Shown here: piece after piece, positions 9,228-17,874 of the stretch
Layout of the letters: every line of letters starts with the position of its first letter
Position numbering within the stretch: the stretch's first letter is position 1
DNA from: JACPNO01 sp963825405
GTDB lineage: Bacteria; Acidobacteriota; Terriglobia; Bryobacterales; Bryobacteraceae
DNA: 64,000 nt
Reading direction: 5' to 3'
NCBI GenBank assembly: GCA_963825405.1
Contig: CAWGTB010000005.1
Coordinates: 434,001 to 498,000, forward strand
Translations under genes and position numbers: made by a program
Notes under the pieces: model-generated
What the model was told of the DNA's origin: nothing
Database searches by the model: none
The model's input: only the letters and a program-made list of their open reading frames with translations

Positions 9228-11126
9228 ATGGCGCTCCGATCGACGATTCTGGGCTGCATCCTGGCCGGGTTGGCCTTGGCCCAAAATCCCGCCATCACCA
9301 TTGCCGTCGATGCCGCAGCCAACCGTCGCGCCATCAGCCCTAATATTTATGGAATGGCGTCGGCTGATCCGGCGGCGCTTGCCGATTTGAATTGCCCGGT
9401 CAACCGGCTGGGCGGCAACAGCACCAGCCGTTACAACTGGCAGCTCAACGCCGACAATCGCGGCGCCGATTGGTTCTTTGAAAGCATCGGCGATGCGAGC
9501 GCGGCTGCCGGGGACCGCGGCGACACATTTTTCTCCAACTCAAAAGCGGGCGGCGCGCAGGCCATGCTCACCATTCCGATGATCGGGTGGGTGGCGAGGC
9601 TGGGTGCCAACCGCACAAAGCTGGCCGGCTTTTCCCGGGCCAAATACGGCGCGCAATCCGGCAGCGATTGGCAGTGGTTTGCCGATGCCGGCAATGGGGT
9701 GTTGAAGAACACTGGCCAGAACGTCAGCGGCAACGATCCCAATGATGCCGGCATTCCCGCCGACTCCGCGTATCAGCAAAATTGGGTGCGGGCTCTCGTC
9801 GGAAAGTGGGGTACGGCTTCGGATGGCGGGATGCGCTATTACATTCTCGACAATGAGCCGAGCCTCTGGCACTCAACGCATCGCGATGTCCATCCGACCG
9901 GCGCGTCGATGGACGAAGTGCGCGACAAAATTCTGGACTACGCCGCCAAGATCAAAACCGTCGATCCATCCGCGCTGGTGGTCGGCCCGGAAGAATGGGG
10001 CTGGAGCGGATATCTGTTCAGCGGCTACGATCAGCAGTACGGCAGCGTGCATGGCTGGAGTTATCTGCCGGATCGGGCCGCCCACAACAATGAAGATTAT
10101 CTTCCCTGGCTGCTGGACCAGCTCCATGAGAGCGCCGTCGCTACCGGCCAGCGGCCTCTCGACATCTTCAGCGTTCACTACTATCCGCAAGGCGGCGAGT
10201 TCGGCGACGACGTCTCCACGCTCACGCAGGTGTTGCGCAATCATTCCACGCGATCGCTGTGGGATCCAAACTATGTGGATGAAAGCTGGATCAATGACAA
10301 AGTCGATCTGATTCCACGCCTGCGCCATTGGGTGAACACGCACTATTTTTCGGATGCGAAAACCGCCATCACGGAATACAACTGGGGAGCCGAAGCGCAT
10401 ATCAACGGCGCCACCACGCAGGCGGACATTTTGGGGATATTCGGACGCGAAGGGCTCGACCTGGCCACCCGCTGGACCACGCCCGATGCGTCCACGCCAA
10501 CCTACAAAGCCATCCAGATGTATCGCAACTACGATGGCGCGAAATCCACATTCGGCGACACCAGCGTGCTGGCCAGCGCGCCCAATCCCGACAACGTGGC
10601 GGCGTTCGCGGCGCAGCGCTCCTCCGATGGCGCGCTCACCATCATGGCCATCAGCAAGTATCTGGCGGGCAACACGCCAGTGACGTTTTCGCTCGCCAAC
10701 TTTACGGAAGGCACGGTCGCTCGCGTTTATCAGCTCACTGCCGCCAACCACATTGACCGCTTGGCGGACATCGGTCTGACTGCCAACGGTTTCAGCACTA
10801 CCCTGCCGCCGCAGAGCATCACACTATTCGTGATTCCGCCGGGCAATAACAATACGCTCAACGCTCCCGGCAAATTAACAGCGAGCGTTTCTCATTACAC
10901 GGTGACCCTCCACTGGAACGGCCAGAACAATGAGACAGGATTCTATATTGAGCGCGCGCCCATACACACGGCCAAATTCGCGCGCGTCGGCCAGGTTGGC
11001 GCCAACGTGACTTCGTTTTCGCAGACCTTGGCTGCCGGGATGTCCGTCTATCGGGTGCAGGCCTTCAACTCAACTACGGGGCAGGTGTCGCCGTATTCGA
11101 ATCAGGTTGACGTGCGAGTGAGGTGA
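9228..11126 (+). CDS. Secreted glycoside hydrolase family 44 (cellulase/xyloglucanase type) with C-terminal FN3
   Basis: 632 residues. A signal peptide covers about residues 1-19 (LAGLALAQ). The GH44 pattern is clear: NIYGMA near the N-terminus, NRLGGNSTSRYNW, then the acid/base Glu in YYILDNEPSLWHSTHRDVHP and the nucleophile Glu in AITEYNWGAE. Known GH44 enzymes are endo-beta-1,4-glucanases or xyloglucanases, so it likely acts outside the cell on plant polymers. The last 90 residues (from APGKLTASV) form a fibronectin type III domain. GGGAAGGG lies 3-4 nt before the ATG. Its end overlaps the convergent IscU-like gene by 25 nt. No other CAZyme gene is nearby. Confidence 0.92.
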   Translation: MALRSTILGCILAGLALAQNPAITIAVDAAANRRAISPNIYGMASADPAALADLNCPVNRLGGNSTSRYNWQLNADNRGADWFFESIGDASAAAGDRGDTFFSNSKAGGAQAMLTIPMIGWVARLGANRTKLAGFSRAKYGAQSGSDWQWFADAGNGVLKNTGQNVSGNDPNDAGIPADSAYQQNWVRALVGKWGTASDGGMRYYILDNEPSLWHSTHRDVHPTGASMDEVRDKILDYAAKIKTVDPSALVVGPEEWGWSGYLFSGYDQQYGSVHGWSYLPDRAAHNNEDYLPWLLDQLHESAVATGQRPLDIFSVHYYPQGGEFGDDVSTLTQVLRNHSTRSLWDPNYVDESWINDKVDLIPRLRHWVNTHYFSDAKTAITEYNWGAEAHINGATTQADILGIFGREGLDLATRWTTPDASTPTYKAIQMYRNYDGAKSTFGDTSVLASAPNPDNVAAFAAQRSSDGALTIMAISKYLAGNTPVTFSLANFTEGTVARVYQLTAANHIDRLADIGLTANGFSTTLPPQSITLFVIPPGNNNTLNAPGKLTASVSHYTVTLHWNGQNNETGFYIERAPIHTAKFARVGQVGANVTSFSQTLAAGMSVYRVQAFNSTTGQVSPYSNQVDVRVR

Positions 11127-11476
11127 GCCGCCTTTAGCAGCGCCTTCACCGCGTCTACACACAGGACGGCAGCGTGTTTGGATTCCGGAATGAGCCCGCC
11201 CACGGCGTCTTCCACCACGCCTGCATTCACTGCCGCCAGTTCGGCGCTCGTCTTACCAGTCATCCATTCGGTGAGCGCGGAACCGGCAGCAATGGACGCC
11301 GTGCAGCCGCGCGTGAGGTAACGGACTTCGGCGGCGCGTTCGCCTTGGAACCGCACCGAGAGACGGAGAATATCTCCGCAAATCGGATTGGTCACTTCGA
11401 CCGTGACGGCAGGCGGCGGCAACTCGCCAACATTGCGCGGATTTTGAAAATGATCCAGCAGTCGTGCGCTATGCAT
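11102..11476 (-). CDS. IscU/NifU-type iron-sulfur cluster scaffold
   Basis: 124 residues, the size of IscU/SufU. The three cluster-binding cysteines are in place: NPICGD, TRGCTASIAAGSA and AVLCVDAV. The Asp after the first Cys, typical for the family, is also present. Such proteins hold a nascent Fe-S cluster delivered by a cysteine desulfurase. No desulfurase (iscS/sufS) is adjacent, and the motif order fits NifU-N better than SufU zinc types, but that split is not certain. The start lies divergent to the Nudix gene, only 20 nt apart. Confidence 0.85.
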   Translation of the reverse strand: MHSARLLDHFQNPRNVGELPPPAVTVEVTNPICGDILRLSVRFQGERAAEVRYLTRGCTASIAAGSALTEWMTGKTSAELAAVNAGVVEDAVGGLIPESKHAAVLCVDAVKALLKAAHLTRTST

Positions 11477-11496
11477 TCAGGCTATGCTTCCTTATT

Positions 11497-11880
11497 ATGC
11501 AGTGCGTAGTGGCGGCCGTGATCGAGCGGGACAGCATGATCCTGATTTGCCAGAGGAAGGCCGGCCAGAAGCATGCGTTGAAATGGGAGTTCCCCGGCGG
11601 AAAAGTGGAACCGGGAGAGACACCCGCCGCGGCCATCCGCCGTGAGCTGGAAGAAGAGCTGGGAATTCGCGCGCAGATCGGACCGGAAATCGCCAAGTAT
11701 CAGTACGCTTATCCCGGCAAAGATCCGATTCAACTGATTTTCTATCGCGTCACGGAATTCGAGGGGCAGTTGGACAACCGCGTCTTCGAGCGTATAACGT
11801 GGGAATCGCGCGCGAACCTGCCAGAGTATGACTTCCTGGAGGGAGATACGGATTTCGTGCGCGCGCTGGCGTCGGAATAA
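11497..11880 (+). CDS. MutT-like Nudix hydrolase
   Basis: 127 residues from the ATG at 11497; an earlier in-frame ATG at 11464 adds 11 residues that do not align with the family. The Nudix box is complete: GGKVEPGETPAAAIRRELEE followed by ELGI (GX5EX7REUXEEXGU). The start VVAAVIER and the tail WESRANLPEYDFLEGD match the small MutT/NTP pyrophosphohydrolase group, which cleans 8-oxo-dGTP or related nucleotides. Cytoplasmic. The exact substrate is not readable. It converges on the Gly/Tyr-rich gene with only 2 nt between the stops. Confidence 0.88.
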   Translation: MQCVVAAVIERDSMILICQRKAGQKHALKWEFPGGKVEPGETPAAAIRRELEEELGIRAQIGPEIAKYQYAYPGKDPIQLIFYRVTEFEGQLDNRVFERITWESRANLPEYDFLEGDTDFVRALASE

Positions 11881-11882
11881 CG

Positions 11883-12557
11883 CTAGCGCGGCAGCTTGAC
11901 CTGCATGTTGCGGTCGCGGTTCAAACGGTCGGTGAGTTCCCGGTCCACCAGGTTCAGCGACACCTGATTGTGGATGCGCTCCGAAGTCACGTAATGCAGC
12001 GTGTCACCCTCCACCCAGTATGCGAAAGCGGAATACACAGAACTGTCCTTGAAAGCCAGCAGATAATACGGCGTGGCATCCACGGCGCTATCTACGGGCG
12101 CTCGACCGGGCGCGTCGTAAGTGCGGATGGTCTCCGCACCAGTGTCAGGCGCATATTCGCGCACCACCGGATACGCTCGATCCGGAGCAAAATTCTGATT
12201 GATGACTACTTGCGGCCCGGGCTGGGAGGAATAACCGCCCGAATCCGGCTGATACGGGTACCCGTTATAACTTCCATCGTTGTAGTAACCGCCGTAGGGA
12301 TAGCCGAAGCTGGAGTAGCCGTAGGGATAGTAACCGCCAACGATGACCGGATAAATCACAGGCCGGCGAAAACGTCCGGACTGGAACCCTCCGGCATTCG
12401 AGCCTATCCCGTTTCCCGGCGCACGTCCGGCCCCTGGAAAACTGCGTGGACTGGCCATAGCGGAGGGTGGGGGGGAACTGGAGCCACCGCCGTGATGCTG
12501 CGCCGATGCAGCCGCAGCGAAAAGAAACAACAAACCTGCTTCACGAAGGATTGCCAT
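11883..12557 (-). CDS. Secreted Gly/Tyr-rich hypothetical protein
   Basis: 224 residues. A signal peptide covers about residues 1-19 (LLFLFAAAASAQ). It is followed by a low-complexity region rich in Gly, Ser and Pro (to about residue 65), then a Tyr/Gly stretch with GGYYPYGYSSFGYPYGG, then a small conserved-looking C-terminal domain (YYLLAFKDSSVYSAFAYWVEGDTLHYV). The tail resembles a short beta fold seen in many acidobacterial secreted proteins of unknown role. It is likely periplasmic or surface located. No catalytic motif is visible. Confidence 0.7.
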   Translation of the reverse strand: MAILREAGLLFLFAAAASAQHHGGGSSSPPPSAMASPRSFPGAGRAPGNGIGSNAGGFQSGRFRRPVIYPVIVGGYYPYGYSSFGYPYGGYYNDGSYNGYPYQPDSGGYSSQPGPQVVINQNFAPDRAYPVVREYAPDTGAETIRTYDAPGRAPVDSAVDATPYYLLAFKDSSVYSAFAYWVEGDTLHYVTSERIHNQVSLNLVDRELTDRLNRDRNMQVKLPR

Positions 12558-12604
12558 GATGTCCCTCCCCTCGCCGTCTTTAGCTTACCACCGCCAGACT
12601 GACT

Positions 12605-13243
12605 CTATTTGGGAGCCGCGGCGGCGGGCGCTGCTGGCGCCGGACGCTTCGCAGGCGCCGCCGGTGGCGGCTTGGGCGTCGACGCCGCCGCCGGCGGGGC
12701 CGTCGTCATATTCGGCGCGTTCTTGTCGTAAATCTCCACCATGTCCCTGGTTACGTCAATGCTGTTGGAAGCGAACAGCACCGGGGTTTGCGGCGAGCTC
12801 ACGTCGAGAATAATGGAGTAGGCGTTGTCCTTGGCATACTTATCGATCAGCGCCAGCATCTTGCCGCCCATCTCGTTGAAGATTCTCTGTTGCTCCTGGT
12901 CCCACTCGGCCTGCGCGTCTTCGGTCGCCCGGGTCAGCGATTTGGTCTTGGCATCAATGTCGCGCACCATGCCCTGGCGCGCTTCTTCGCTCAGCGTGTT
13001 GCGGCCTTTGCTCAGCTTGTCCTGCAGCTCGGCAATCTCGGCCTGTTTCCGTTCCAGCTCGGTCTTCTTGGGCGTGAAGCGCGTTTGCAAATCGCCCGCT
13101 GCCTTCTGCCCGTCTTTAGTACTGACGATGGCACTCTGAATATTGATGATGCCTATCTTCACGGGGGCCGGAGCGGCACTTTGGGCGCCGGCCACGCATG
13201 CGGCCGCAAAGCTGAGTACCGTCAAATAAATCAATCTACGCAT
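12605..13243 (-). CDS. OmpH/Skp-family periplasmic chaperone
   Basis: About 212 residues from the ATG at 13243, which has AAGGAG upstream; the longer frame uses a TTG without support. The signal peptide is MRRLIYLTVLSFAAACVAGA. The middle is a long coiled coil (LERKQAEIAELQDKLSKG to EWDQEQQRIFNEMGGKM), flanked by the small Skp beta core (KIGIINIQSAIVSTKDGQ and YSIILDVSS). The C-terminus is an Ala/Pro-rich tail of about 45 residues, unusual for Skp. Skp holds unfolded outer-membrane proteins for BamA, and bamA is directly upstream in the same direction, 26 nt away, which supports the call. Confidence 0.88.
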   Translation of the reverse strand: MRRLIYLTVLSFAAACVAGAQSAAPAPVKIGIINIQSAIVSTKDGQKAAGDLQTRFTPKKTELERKQAEIAELQDKLSKGRNTLSEEARQGMVRDIDAKTKSLTRATEDAQAEWDQEQQRIFNEMGGKMLALIDKYAKDNAYSIILDVSSPQTPVLFASNSIDVTRDMVEIYDKNAPNMTTAPPAAASTPKPPPAAPAKRPAPAAPAAAAPK

Positions 13244-13269
13244 ACAGTGTTCAAACTCCTTCAACTATT

Positions 13270-16200
13270 CTAGAACGTCCTTCCAATGGTGAAACGGAAC
13301 ATAGTCCGTTTTTCGAAAAACGGAGAGGCCAGCCCGAATTGAGCCACTGAATTCAAGAACGTGGCGTTATTGGGGAACATGGACCGGTCGGCGACAATCG
13401 GCTGCTGCAAATATCCCTGGAAAGTAGTGGGATTGTAGGCAAAATAGACACGGAAAGGCGCGTTGACAACGGGCAGCAGCACCTGAAGCTCGACACCGGT
13501 CGAGGTTCGAACGTTCTGGGTTCCCGGCACGATCTGGACCTTGCCGTCAAAGGCCGCCTGCGGATACAGCGCATTCAACTGTTCGACGCGTTGGTCCGAC
13601 ATCTTCAACTGGCTGGGCAGTAGAATCCGGTTCATTCCAGCGTCGAAGAACAGGGCCAAAGTCACGGGCCCAAAGATGGGGATGCGGTATTCGAAATTGG
13701 TAATTACCTGCGTGTCGCCGCCCGGGAACAGGAGCTGGTAAATCGGGATGTTCATGCTCGACGGCAGAAATGACTTCGTTCCGTCGGAGTTGATCACGGG
13801 TTGCTGACGAGGTGTGCCATTCGCGTTTAACACCTGAACCGTCGTATCGCTCGCGATAAACGCGGCGGGGCTGATGCCCCAGATTTCAAAACCGCGGACG
13901 TCCTGCTCGCCGCCGATATAAGTACGCTCGAAAGGAGGCGCCACTTTACCGCCGAAACCCGTCAGCAGCGAACCCATCATGTGAAAGGCCAGCACATGGT
14001 TTTTGTTGATGGGCGATTTCCGGAAATACTTGCCGTCGATCGTCGGGCGGACGGAGTTCACGTTGCCGCCGAGAAAACTGGCCGCAAACGTAGTGGAGAC
14101 AAAAAGGCTCTTGCCGCCGGTGGGGTTGATCGGGTGGTTGACCGTGTTGTACTGGAACGCCGGAACAATCTTGCTGGTCCTGATGCCGGCCAGTTGGTTC
14201 GGGCCGGCAATGCGATCGAAAGACAGGTAAGTGAAGTACTGGTCGGCGGCGCTGCTTAGGGTCTTGATGCTTGAGATATCGTAGCCGTAGGTCAGGCTGA
14301 GCCGCGAAAAACTACGCCGCAGCGGGTAGCTCACCGAAGCTGTGAAGCCGTGGCTGTTGGAAATGTAATTCAGCAGGTTGTTGTTTCCGAGCGAATTGTA
14401 GAGCGGGATCAAATTCTGTCCGCTCAGAATCGAAGCTTCGCGGCCTTGATTGTAATCGAACCGCCGCAAGTAGACGACGAAGCCGAGTTGCAGCGGCCTA
14501 TCCATGAAATAGGGTTCGGTGAAACCCAAACTGACGTTGTCCTGGCGGCTACCCACTTGAGCGTCGAGCGACAGCGTTTCCCCCAGGCCCAGAAAGTTGT
14601 TGGTCGAATAATTGAAGCCAACGAATGTGCCGGCGATACCGGAAACACCGCCGTTCAGGCCGATGGAATTCTTGCCGCGCTCTTTCACCTTCAGCGTGAT
14701 ATCGACCGTATTGGTCTGCGTGTTGCGCTGGATAGTGGCCGCTTCCTCGGCCTTCAGCACTTCGAAGTAGCCCAGTTGATTCAGGCGCAGGATACTCAGC
14801 TCCCACAGCCGGCTGTTGAAGAAGTCGCCTTCGTCGAGCATGATCTCGCGGCGGATGACTTTGTCGCGCGTGGTCGTGTTGCCGGTGAAATCGATGCGCC
14901 GCACAAAGAACTGCTTGCCCTCATCGGCGGTGAGCGTCAGGTCGATGGTGGCATCCTTTTCGTTGGTGTCGAAGGAGGGCTCGGGAACGAAATCGATATA
15001 GCCGAATTCTCCATAGAGCTTCTTCATGTTCTCGATGCCCTTGCGCAGCTTGGCCGTCGAGAACGTGTCGCCGGGCTCCATGCGGAAAACATCTTTGCCA
15101 AGAAAATCCGTGGTCCGGAATAGCTTAATGCCCACGAAGTTGAGCTTAGCCAAGTGGAACAACTTTCCTTCTTCGACCGGAATGGTGAGGTCGGCACGCT
15201 TGCCAGGCTTGTTGGGCTTGATTAGCGGAATGCGAAGACCGCCCTTGTCGCCGCCCACGTCACGTATGGCGACCGTGTGATCCAGCACCTTCACCGTCCA
15301 GTAGCCGGCGTCCTGGTAGGCGCTGCGGATGCGCTCTTTATCTTCTTCCAGCTTGGCGACGTCGTAAGTTCGTGAGAAAAGATCTTCGAAGAAAATGGAA
15401 TACGGAATGCCCAGCGGGTGCAGATTCTTCATGGCTCGAATGACTTCCCGCTTGGTGAACGCCTGGTTACCGACAATATTGATATTGCCCACCTTCACTG
15501 TGGGCCCTTCGTTCACATCGAAGGTGACCTCAAGCGAGGAAGGCGGAATCTGCCGCACTTCCGGCTCAACCGTCGCGAACTGGCGGCCGCGCTCACCCAG
15601 GTACTCTTTCAGCACCACGGCGGCGCGCTGCACTTTGTTGGGATCGTACTGGGATTCGACCGACAGTCCAACTTTGCGCTCCTTGAAGCGGTCCAGAATT
15701 TCCGAAGTCGTGATGGAGCCGGCGCCCTCTGACCAGCCTGAGCGTGTCTTGTGCCGGTACTTGATCGACCGCACCACGCGCCGCTCGGTCAGCACGAACC
15801 GCACGATCAGCCCGGTGGTACCGGGTTCGGTCTCCAAGCGGATGTCGTCAAACCGGCCCGTATTCCACAGCGCCATGAAATCGCGGTGAAGGGTTTCCTC
15901 GCTGTAGACGTCGCCCTTTTTAGTGAATATCTGGGCCCGCAACGTATCCTGCGGCACACGCCGGGCTCCCCGGAACTCGATCAGCTCAATGACGTTCTGG
16001 TTGGCCTCGACCTTGGGAGCTTCCGGCTGCTTGGGAATTTCCAGTTGCGGCTTCGGCCTGTTCGGGCGCACCGGGCTTGGCCGCTGGCGGTTTAGCCGGT
16101 GGCTGGGCACCTTCCTGTACAGTCTCGAAAGGATTGGCCTTCTTCGGCTCCTCCGGCTTCGGCGCTTGCGGTGCCGCGGGCTTGGCCGGGTCGGCTGCTT

Positions 16201-16312
16201 GAGGCTTCTCTTGAGATTGGGTTTGCGCCTGTAGCCACGCGGGAGCGAAAGCGATCAGGTTAAGCAGGCAAACTAAGGCGCTGGTCAGGCGAAAGCGCCT
16301 GAGAAAATTCAT
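13270..16312 (-). CDS. bamA: Outer-membrane protein assembly factor BamA, frame broken once near the N-terminus
   Basis: About 1010 residues. The start at 16312 (MNFLRRFRL) gives a signal peptide, then a Pro/Ala/Lys-rich linker of about 70 residues, POTRA domains (VIELIEFRGARRVPQDTL; VKVGNINIVGNQAFTKREV; VRRIDFTGNTTTRDKVI) and a 16-strand-type barrel with IGGEQDVRGFE, close to the conserved VRGF/Y motif, ending in a terminal Phe. BamA inserts barrels into the outer membrane. The signal-peptide part and the POTRA part are in different frames; one extra base at about 16054-16060 explains this. The low-complexity linker makes the exact join uncertain. It is followed by ompH/skp. Confidence 0.93.
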
Positions 16313-16480
16313 GAAAAACCGGGTTCCTTTCCACTCTGCGCCCATACACAGACGTACCGCCGCAAAGTTTCGTTTCGCTCCATTCAGACTTGGGCGCTAG
16401 TGTTAGGCTCTTATTCTAGCGGATCGGCAGAGGGTGAACAATGAGCCGCACGGGCCACAGCGTGAAGAATTCGCCACGGG

Positions 16481-17857
16481 CTAGGCCAAAAGTTCCTTGA
16501 CAACGCGGCCATTGACATCAGTTAGACGAAAGTCGCGGCCGCTATAACGGTAAGTCAAACGGGTATGATCGAGACCCAGTTGATGCAGGATCGTCGCCTG
16601 GATGTCATTGGGGTCTATCACGTTTTCCACAGCCTGAAATCCGAATTCATCGGTGTTCCCGTAAGTCATACCGCCTTTGATGCCGCCGCCCGCCAGCAGC
16701 ATGCTGAAGCCGTGATTGTTGTGGTCGCGGCCGTTCTGAACTCGCAGCTCACCGGAAACCTCCATGGCGGGCGTGCGTCCGAACTCGCCGCCGATCATGA
16801 CCACCGTTTCCTGCAGCAGGCCGGTGGTCTTCAGGTCATCCAGCAACGCGGCGATCGCCGGGTCGGCCTTTGACGCCAGCTTCTTGTGGATTTGAATATC
16901 GTCATGATTGTCCCAGGGCTGGCCTTCCCCGAAATAAACTTGCACCATGCGCACGCCGCGCTCCACCAGCCGCCTGGCCAAGAGACAGCCGCGGGCAAAC
17001 TGGTTGTCGCCATAGCGGGCGCGAGTCTGCTCGCTCTCCCTGCGGATATCGAACGCTTCGAGCGCCTCAGTCTGCATGCGGTAAGCAGTTTCCATCGACT
17101 GAATGCTGGCTTCGAGCTCCGGGTCTTCGCCCGCGCGCTCGATGTGAATGCGGTTGAGCTGAGCCAGCAAATCCAACTGCTTACGCTGGTCTGGCGAGTT
17201 GATTTTGGTGTTGCGGATGTGTTGGATCAGCTTTTCCGGATCGGTTTCGTTGTTGGGGATGTGCGTGCCCTGATGCACGGCTGGCAGGAAATTCGACGAC
17301 CACAATTGCGGCCCCACCACAGGATAGCCCGGCGAAAGCACTACGTAACCCGGCAAGTTCTGATTCTCGGTGCCGAGGCCGTAGGTCAACCACGAACCCA
17401 TCGACGGATGCCCCGGCAGCGGATTGCCGCAGTTCAGCCGGAACAACGACGGCTCGTGATTCGGGCGGTTGGTATGCAGCGAGCGAACCACGCAGATGTC
17501 GTCGATGCGCTCGCCCACTTTGGAAAAAATCTCGCTGATCTCGATCCCGCTTTGCCCGTACTTATTGAACTCGAAGGGCGATTTCAGCAGCGTGCCGGTT
17601 TTACGCTCGGTCTGCAGATTGCCGCTGGGAATCGGCTTGCCGTGATACTTGGTCAGCATCGGCTTGGGATCCCAGGTATCCACTTGGGAAACTCCGCCAT
17701 TGAGGAACAGGTAGATGACGTGTTTGGCTTTGGCCGGAAAATGCGGCGCTTTCGGGGCCAGTGGATTCACGACCGGGCTTTCGCTGGCCATCAGGCCGCG
17801 CAGGCTCATCATCCCGAAGCCGCTTCCCATCGTTTGCAATATTTGGCGCCGTGTCAT
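16481..17857 (-). CDS. DUF1501 family protein with Tat-type signal
   Basis: 458 residues from the ATG at 17857; an upstream TTG would add two. The N-terminus, MTRRQILQTMGSGFGMMSLRG, is Tat-like (RR followed by a hydrophobic stretch). The body has the DUF1501 pattern: HVIYLFLNGGVSQVDTWDPK, GGEFGRTP, HNNHGFSMLLAGGGIKGG. DUF1501 proteins are alkaline-phosphatase/sulfatase-fold relatives without a proven substrate and are nearly always paired with a PSCyt1/DUF1549/DUF1553 cytochrome, as here (11-17 nt downstream of it). The pair is typical of Planctomycetes, Verrucomicrobia and Solibacter-type Acidobacteria, and probably acts in polysaccharide breakdown. Confidence 0.88.
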   Translation of the reverse strand: MTRRQILQTMGSGFGMMSLRGLMASESPVVNPLAPKAPHFPAKAKHVIYLFLNGGVSQVDTWDPKPMLTKYHGKPIPSGNLQTERKTGTLLKSPFEFNKYGQSGIEISEIFSKVGERIDDICVVRSLHTNRPNHEPSLFRLNCGNPLPGHPSMGSWLTYGLGTENQNLPGYVVLSPGYPVVGPQLWSSNFLPAVHQGTHIPNNETDPEKLIQHIRNTKINSPDQRKQLDLLAQLNRIHIERAGEDPELEASIQSMETAYRMQTEALEAFDIRRESEQTRARYGDNQFARGCLLARRLVERGVRMVQVYFGEGQPWDNHDDIQIHKKLASKADPAIAALLDDLKTTGLLQETVVMIGGEFGRTPAMEVSGELRVQNGRDHNNHGFSMLLAGGGIKGGMTYGNTDEFGFQAVENVIDPNDIQATILHQLGLDHTRLTYRYSGRDFRLTDVNGRVVKELLA

Positions 17858-17874
17858 GTTCAAACCAGTCCCTA